A DNA stretch of 64,000 bases from CBDDHT01 sp965227905 (GTDB lineage: Bacteria > Pseudomonadota > Alphaproteobacteria > Rhizobiales > Methyloligellaceae): the NCBI GenBank assembly GCA_965227905.1, contig OZ245780.1, positions 620,001 to 684,000 of the forward strand, in the 5' to 3' direction. Of this stretch, positions 59,844-64,000 are shown one piece after another (the stretch's first letter is position 1; each line of letters starts with the position of its first letter). The position numbers and the translations under genes are program-made. A model generated the notes under the pieces. That model made no database searches and had not been told where the DNA came from. It was given only the letters and a program-made list of their open reading frames with translations.

Positions 59844-60647
59844 CTATCCGTCGAGACCTTTGCGCATCAGGTCTTGCTCAATGCCCTCTGGCACAACCAT
59901 GCTTTCCAGCATGCCGAGACCAGGGAAGGTTTCGAGTATCCATTGGCCAATCTCGTTGATCGATCCGGTCAGGATGAGAATTCCCGTCAGGACGAGCAAT
60001 CCGCCCATGACCTTCTCGACCGTCCCCATATGACGCCGGAAGCGAGCCATGAACGACAGGAAGGGGCGGATAGCAATCGCTGCCAGGATAAATGGCACAC
60101 CGAGGCCCAGCGAATAGGCCAGTAGCATCGTGACGCCGGTATTCACGCTCGCTTCGCTTGCCGCCATAGTCAGGACGGTAGCGAGGATCGGGCCGACACA
60201 AGGTGTCCATCCGAACGCAAATGCGAGGCCAATGAGATAGGCGCCGATGAAGCTGGTTGGACGCGAGTCGCTGTGATAGCGGGCCTCGCGGTAAAGCAAT
60301 GGGATGCGCAAGATGCCCAAAAAATGAAGGCCGAAGAGGATGATTATCGCACCCGCGCCGATTGCCAGTTCGCTCTTATATTGCTGAATGAACTGCCCGA
60401 AAACAGATGCGCCTGCACCCAGGCCCACGAAGATCGTCGTGAAGCCCGCAACGAAACAGATCGACGCAATGATGACCCGTCGATAGACGCCGGGTGCAAT
60501 CGTTTCGTCTTCGCCCGTCATTTGCTCGAGGCTGGCACCGCCAAGAAAGCCGAGGTAAGGGGGAACGAGAGGAAGCACACACGGCGATAAGAAACTGATC
60601 AGCCCCGCCATGGAGACGCCGAAATACAGATGAGCGTCTGCAAACAT
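59844..60647 (-). CDS. CcdA/SoxV-type thiol:disulfide transporter
   Basis: 267 residues, six membrane helices. Redox cysteines lie in LISFLSPCVLPLVPPYLGFL and FAFGWTPCVGPILATVL, the CcdA/DsbD core pair. It carries electrons from cytosolic thioredoxin to periplasmic partners such as SoxW (encoded at 55734) or cytochrome c maturation. Lies 39 bases after soxB on the same strand, so the SoxV role is preferred. Confidence 0.85.
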   Translation of the reverse strand: MFADAHLYFGVSMAGLISFLSPCVLPLVPPYLGFLGGASLEQMTGEDETIAPGVYRRVIIASICFVAGFTTIFVGLGAGASVFGQFIQQYKSELAIGAGAIIILFGLHFLGILRIPLLYREARYHSDSRPTSFIGAYLIGLAFAFGWTPCVGPILATVLTMAASEASVNTGVTMLLAYSLGLGVPFILAAIAIRPFLSFMARFRRHMGTVEKVMGGLLVLTGILILTGSINEIGQWILETFPGLGMLESMVVPEGIEQDLMRKGLDG

Positions 60648-60686
60648 TGAATAGCTCCCGCCGTCGTGCGCGCTGACCTCCGCGGA

Positions 60687-62396
60687 TCAAGCAGGGCTGC
60701 GCGTGACTTTCACAGAATTGTTGGCCGGGACCGAAATCGTCCCCTTGCTACGAACGTGATCTGCAACAACGTCCCAGACCGGGGGACCCTCGGTCCCTTC
60801 ATTCACGGAGGCCCAGCCGGCAACGACATATTCCCGTTTGGCCTCAATGGGCTTGCCGGTCTTGAGCAATGTCATGTCCGATATGCGCGAGCCCATAGGT
60901 TTGTCGATGTTGATCCGATACCCCATGCCGCCGACACGAACCATATCGCCGCCCTGCTGGTAGTATGGGTCGACATTGAAGAGGTTGTCGGCAACGTCTT
61001 CCATGATGTCTTTGAGCGCTGCGCCATTGAATTTCAGTCGATAAACCGCTGGATAGGTCATCGCCGTTTCATTGTAGATGTCGTCCCAGGTGATTGCCTG
61101 GCCGGGAAGAAGCGATGGTCCCCACCGGAAGCCGGGTGACAGTGCAATCTCGGCATCTCGCTGCTCGAGGAGGGCGTTGCAGATCAAATCGTCAAACGTG
61201 CCATTGAAGTTGCCTCGTCGGTAAAGAAGCGACTCGGTGCGGCCCAGTTCGGTTGTGAGCATTTTTTCGTGTGGAGCCCTGATCTCCGAGACCAATTTCG
61301 TCATGTCTGAATCAGGGGTAATCGCATCGGTCAATACCGGGATCAGTCGGAATTCGTATCCCGCCATGCGTCCATCTTTTACGTCGACATCCAACCTGGA
61401 CAGATACTTGGTAGACGATCCTGATGCGATCAAAAGTGTCTTACCTACAGTGACGGGGCTTGGCAGGGCGTCATGCGTGTGGCCGGTCAGGATCACGTCG
61501 ATACCATCGACCCGAGAAGCAAGTTTGCGGTCAACGTCAAAGCCGTTATGCGACAGGAGAACGACGAGTTCAGCGCCGGCCTTTCTTGCCGCTTCGACTC
61601 TCTCTCGCACCAGCCGTTCGCGAATGCCGAACGACCAGCCGGGAATGAGGTATCGTGGATTGGCGATTGGCGTGAAGGGGAAAGCCTGACCAATGACGGC
61701 GATTTTGACCCCGCCCTTCTCGAACATGGCCGTGTCTTTGAATGCCTGCTCCTGCCATTCATCATCAATAACATTACCGGCAAGGAACTGGGCCTTGATC
61801 TGCCCGTCCGTCTCCTTGTCGCCGAGAAGCTCCACCACACGGTCCGTGCCGTAGGTGAAGTCCCAGTGGCCGGTCATGGCATCTGTGCCGAGCTGATTGA
61901 CGACCTTGACCATATCGTCGCCCTTGGTGTGAAGCGACGTGAATGAGCCTTGCAACGTGTCGCCGCCATCGAGCAGCAATGTTCGTTCCGGACCGCGCTC
62001 TGCACGGATGGCGTTGACCAGGGTTGCCATGCGATCCATGCCGCCGACGCGGCCATAGCGTTGCGCCAACGCGACGAAATCGTGCGACGAGAGCGCATAG
62101 GCGTCAAGGCTGCCGGACTTGATTCCGTTCACCTTGAGAAATTCTTCGCCCGTAATATGGGGAGGTTTCCCGTCAGCTTCGCCAACGCCGATATTGATCG
62201 AAGGTTCCCGATAATAGACGGGCATCAGCTGCGCGTGGCAATCGGTCAGGTGCAGGATGGTCACCTGGCCTTTGGTCGGGAATTGGAGAAGATCGTCTTG
62301 GCTGATCTTGCCCTGCGCCCAGGATTTGCGGCCTTGTATGCCAGTAACGGCTGCTGTCGCGCAGGCAACACTTAGGAACTCGCGGCGAGAGAGCAT
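60687..62396 (-). CDS. soxB: SoxB, thiosulfohydrolase of the Sox complex
   Basis: 569 residues. Twin-arginine signal (MLSRREFLSVACATAAVTG). Dimanganese centre motifs: ILHLTDCHAQLMPVYYREPS, LLLDGGDTLQGS, LSHNGFDVD and LTGHTHD. The SoxB-specific TMTYPAVYRLKFNGAALKDI and the 5'-nucleotidase-like C-terminal domain follow. Releases sulfate from the sulfonate bound to SoxYZ in the periplasm. Part of the minus-strand run soxZ-X-A-B. Confidence 0.96.
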   Translation of the reverse strand: MLSRREFLSVACATAAVTGIQGRKSWAQGKISQDDLLQFPTKGQVTILHLTDCHAQLMPVYYREPSINIGVGEADGKPPHITGEEFLKVNGIKSGSLDAYALSSHDFVALAQRYGRVGGMDRMATLVNAIRAERGPERTLLLDGGDTLQGSFTSLHTKGDDMVKVVNQLGTDAMTGHWDFTYGTDRVVELLGDKETDGQIKAQFLAGNVIDDEWQEQAFKDTAMFEKGGVKIAVIGQAFPFTPIANPRYLIPGWSFGIRERLVRERVEAARKAGAELVVLLSHNGFDVDRKLASRVDGIDVILTGHTHDALPSPVTVGKTLLIASGSSTKYLSRLDVDVKDGRMAGYEFRLIPVLTDAITPDSDMTKLVSEIRAPHEKMLTTELGRTESLLYRRGNFNGTFDDLICNALLEQRDAEIALSPGFRWGPSLLPGQAITWDDIYNETAMTYPAVYRLKFNGAALKDIMEDVADNLFNVDPYYQQGGDMVRVGGMGYRINIDKPMGSRISDMTLLKTGKPIEAKREYVVAGWASVNEGTEGPPVWDVVADHVRSKGTISVPANNSVKVTRSPA

Positions 62397-62465
62397 GTGC
62401 GCCTCGATAGGTAAAGGGCGGTGCCGTAACGCGGCACCGCCGATACTAATGCAGTCAGTCGTCCG

Positions 62466-63287
62466 TCAGTTACGGACGGATGGAGTCTCAACCGTCAGGC
62501 CTTGGCCACGCCATGCCAGATAAAGCTCCAATGCCAGATACTCCGGCGATCCCTTCTTGAAGGGTTTTGCCCGTACCTGCTTGTTGCATCCCGAGAAACG
62601 CCGATGCAGAGAGCCAGGCTTTTGCCATTTCAGCCGATAGGTCGGGAAGCCATTGGATTGACCCTGGCTGAGAGTGTTCATTCGGATTTTCTGGCCGAAG
62701 TACTTTTCATGACAATGGGCGCAGGACATATCCAGCTGACCACGGCGTTCATAGTAGAAGGCCTTGCCCTTTTCGAAGAACGGTGCCGCCGGGCCATCGA
62801 CTTTGACTTTGACCGGCGTGCCGGCTGATTGAGCTTTCACAAAGATCGTCATGCCGAGCATCTGCGTGGAGTCATACTTCCAAGGCTTTGCCTTCATATT
62901 TTCTTTTCGGCAAAGATTGATGCGGTTTTCGACATTCATCAGCGATTTGGTTTTCTCGTCATAGATCGGGAACGTGGCTCCGACCTTTTTCATCGATGTC
63001 GCTGCATCCTTGTGACAGGTCGCGCAGGATTTTCCTGCTTCACCATCGACCTTCGTCCAGAGTTCTTCGCCCGTGTCGTGCCAGGCCATGGCAGGATTGG
63101 CAAACTCGTCATCCTGCATCGCCTGCGTTTCTTTCGAGGCAAAGTGGTAGCCGGACCACAATTCGTCAATTGGATGCCCGTCAGATGTACTAACGGATTT
63201 CGACTTCCCGTCGGCCGCAAGGGCCAAACCGGCAAATGCCAGCGCCGTCAAACCACTTGCGGCGCCTATGAGTTTGATGATTTTCAT
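62466..63287 (-). CDS. soxA: SoxA, diheme cytochrome c subunit
   Basis: 273 residues with Sec signal (LIGAASGLTALAFAGLALAA). Two heme sites: Cys88-x2-Cys91-His92 in SCATCHKD and Cys189-x2-Cys192-His193 in SCAHCHEKYFGQ. Cysteine axial ligands are probably Cys126 (INLCRKEN) and Cys234 in FSGCNKQVRAKPF, the latter the persulfide-ligated cysteine of the active site. Joins thiosulfate to SoxY together with SoxX. 34 bases after soxX. Confidence 0.95.
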   Translation of the reverse strand: MKIIKLIGAASGLTALAFAGLALAADGKSKSVSTSDGHPIDELWSGYHFASKETQAMQDDEFANPAMAWHDTGEELWTKVDGEAGKSCATCHKDAATSMKKVGATFPIYDEKTKSLMNVENRINLCRKENMKAKPWKYDSTQMLGMTIFVKAQSAGTPVKVKVDGPAAPFFEKGKAFYYERRGQLDMSCAHCHEKYFGQKIRMNTLSQGQSNGFPTYRLKWQKPGSLHRRFSGCNKQVRAKPFKKGSPEYLALELYLAWRGQGLTVETPSVRN

Positions 63288-63321
63288 CGCATTCCTCCCT
63301 CGCTCGAGTCTCCGAGCGCCG

Positions 63322-63882
63322 CTATTCCTTCAAGGTTTTCAGATAGGCCACCACATCCTCGACGCGCTCGGCGCTGAGAATGGCGAGGCCTTTGCAGTCG
63401 CCGATCACGCGGTGTTGACCTTTGTTCACGTGAAACGACGGCATGATCGTGTTGGCGTCGGGGAATGCCTTCTTGGAACTCACGACAATCAGGCGCAACT
63501 CGCCTTCGGTGTAGCGGCTTGCGACGCCGTCGAGCGTCGGGCCGATCTTGCCGTGAAAGCCATATTTGCGCAGGCTGTTGATGTCGTCAGCCTTTGCTTT
63601 TGCCAAGATCTTCTTGGACTGATGGCATGCGATGCAGTTTCCGAGGCGGCGGTGGACCATCACTTTGAGGCCCTTCTCTGCGTTGCCCGGTTTGCCGGTC
63701 AGCGATTCGGCAATCTGCAAATCGATATGCTCACCCTTGGTGAGTTTATAAGATGCAACTTGGGCGACTTCGCCGTCCTTACATCTGCTTTTCTTTTTCT
63801 TCTGGGCCAGTGCTTCACCGACTCCAAAAGATACGCTGAGCGCAAGGGCCATTGCATAGGCCCACATTTTCCGATTCTTCAT
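63322..63882 (-). CDS. soxX: SoxX, monoheme cytochrome c subunit
   Basis: 186 residues with signal peptide (WAYAMALALSVSFGVGEALA). Heme site Cys83-x2-Cys86-His87 in GNCIACHQSK; the axial Met is Met147 in NTIMPSFH. Partner of SoxA. The start is ATG 63882 with GGGAGG directly upstream; the in-frame GTG at 63894 lies inside this ribosome-binding site and is not used. Confidence 0.94.
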   Translation of the reverse strand: MKNRKMWAYAMALALSVSFGVGEALAQKKKKSRCKDGEVAQVASYKLTKGEHIDLQIAESLTGKPGNAEKGLKVMVHRRLGNCIACHQSKKILAKAKADDINSLRKYGFHGKIGPTLDGVASRYTEGELRLIVVSSKKAFPDANTIMPSFHVNKGQHRVIGDCKGLAILSAERVEDVVAYLKTLKE

Positions 63883-63941
63883 TATTCCTCCCACCCTAGA
63901 CGTTTCCCACTCCCGCAGGTCGCTTTGATCCTCCGGCGGCC

Positions 63942-64000
63942 TTAATTGACTGTAAGCGGCCGCTTTGCCGACCAGGATTTGCCGCTATCGTCCGTCCAGG
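63942..64000 (-). CDS. soxZ: SoxZ, C-terminal end (partial)
   Basis: The last 59 bases of the window, read on the minus strand, encode WTDDSGKSWSAKRPLTVN and stop. This fits the C-terminus of SoxZ, which ends in a W-[ST]-[DE]-[DN]-S-G ... WSA segment and a short beta strand. Its place just upstream of soxX, 59 bases away, is where soxYZ lies in many sox operons. The gene continues beyond the window edge. Confidence 0.75.
   Translation of the reverse strand, partial: WTDDSGKSWSAKRPLTVN

Noticed and set aside
1..64000. CRISPR array, tRNA, rRNA or transposase genes
   Set aside because: No regularly spaced identical repeats, no cloverleaf or rRNA-like sequence and no DDE or serine recombinase motifs were recognised by eye. 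A covariance-model scan would be needed to be certain about small RNAs.

Overview
The window looks like the chromosome of an alphaproteobacterium, most likely a Hyphomicrobiales member of the Hyphomicrobium / Rhodomicrobium kind that oxidises sulfur and lives chemo-organo- or chemolithotrophically. Three things point there. The first is a BA14K-family protein, which is largely confined to this order. The second is a complete sulfur-oxidising heterodisulfide-reductase-like (sHdr) locus with its own lipoate-binding protein. The third is a large set of short palindromic intergenic repeats typical of these genomes.

Region 1 (about 1-16.7 kb) is accessory. It carries a ClbS/DfsB-like protein, two nucleotidyltransferase-like genes (one frameshifted), a large autotransporter, an HNH nuclease, a possible tyrosinase-like protein, a LysR/azoreductase pair bracketed by diverged direct repeats, a DHA2-type efflux pump, and a pentapeptide-repeat K+-channel gene translationally coupled to a nucleotidyltransferase. 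It ends with a secreted protein and an MFS/spermidine-synthase fusion. Gaps between genes are long and full of repeats.

Region 2 (16.9-36.7 kb) is mixed. It begins with a single-module, fully reducing type I polyketide synthase placed 21 bp downstream of a tusA-like sulfur-carrier gene. A methyltransferase, a luciferase-like oxidoreductase, a NUDIX hydrolase and a DUF898/M48 pair follow. Next come a BA14K protein and a segment in which a short-chain dehydrogenase + zinc-ribbon unit has been duplicated, with the two copies now flanking an AraC regulator and a Tat-exported isochorismatase-like hydrolase.

Region 3 (36.97-49.15 kb) is the sHdr locus. It runs lipS1, lipS2, a lipoate:protein ligase of LplA-LplB fusion type, a glutamine-amidotransferase-like protein that has lost its catalytic cysteine, a DsrE-type sulfurtransferase, shdrC1-B1-A-hyp-C2-B2-hyp and lbpA. 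In the known model, sulfane sulfur is passed by TusA/DsrE carriers to the cytoplasmic sHdr complex, which oxidises it using lipoylated LbpA. LipS1, LipS2 and the ligase assemble the lipoyl group on LbpA.

Region 4 (49.15-53.7 kb) is divergent from an NsrR-type regulator. It encodes a CuA subunit, a heme-copper subunit I with Asn where the crosslinked active-site Tyr of oxidases sits, SenC/SCO, a membrane protein and a formate/nitrite-type channel. This is the norSY-senC-orf1 arrangement (sNOR, a NO reductase), with a 23-bp dyad matching the NsrR operator layout in the intergenic region.

Region 5 (54.5-64 kb) holds periplasmic thiosulfate oxidation: a SoxT-like YeeE/YedE transporter, SoxW, a periplasmic DsrE-like protein, and a minus-strand soxZ(partial)-soxX-soxA-soxB-ccdA run. 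Interleaved is an acdR/acdS (ACC deaminase) pair. No soxCD is seen in the window, which fits a Sox system that hands sulfane sulfur to the cytoplasmic sHdr pathway. No tRNA, rRNA, CRISPR array or transposase was recognised.
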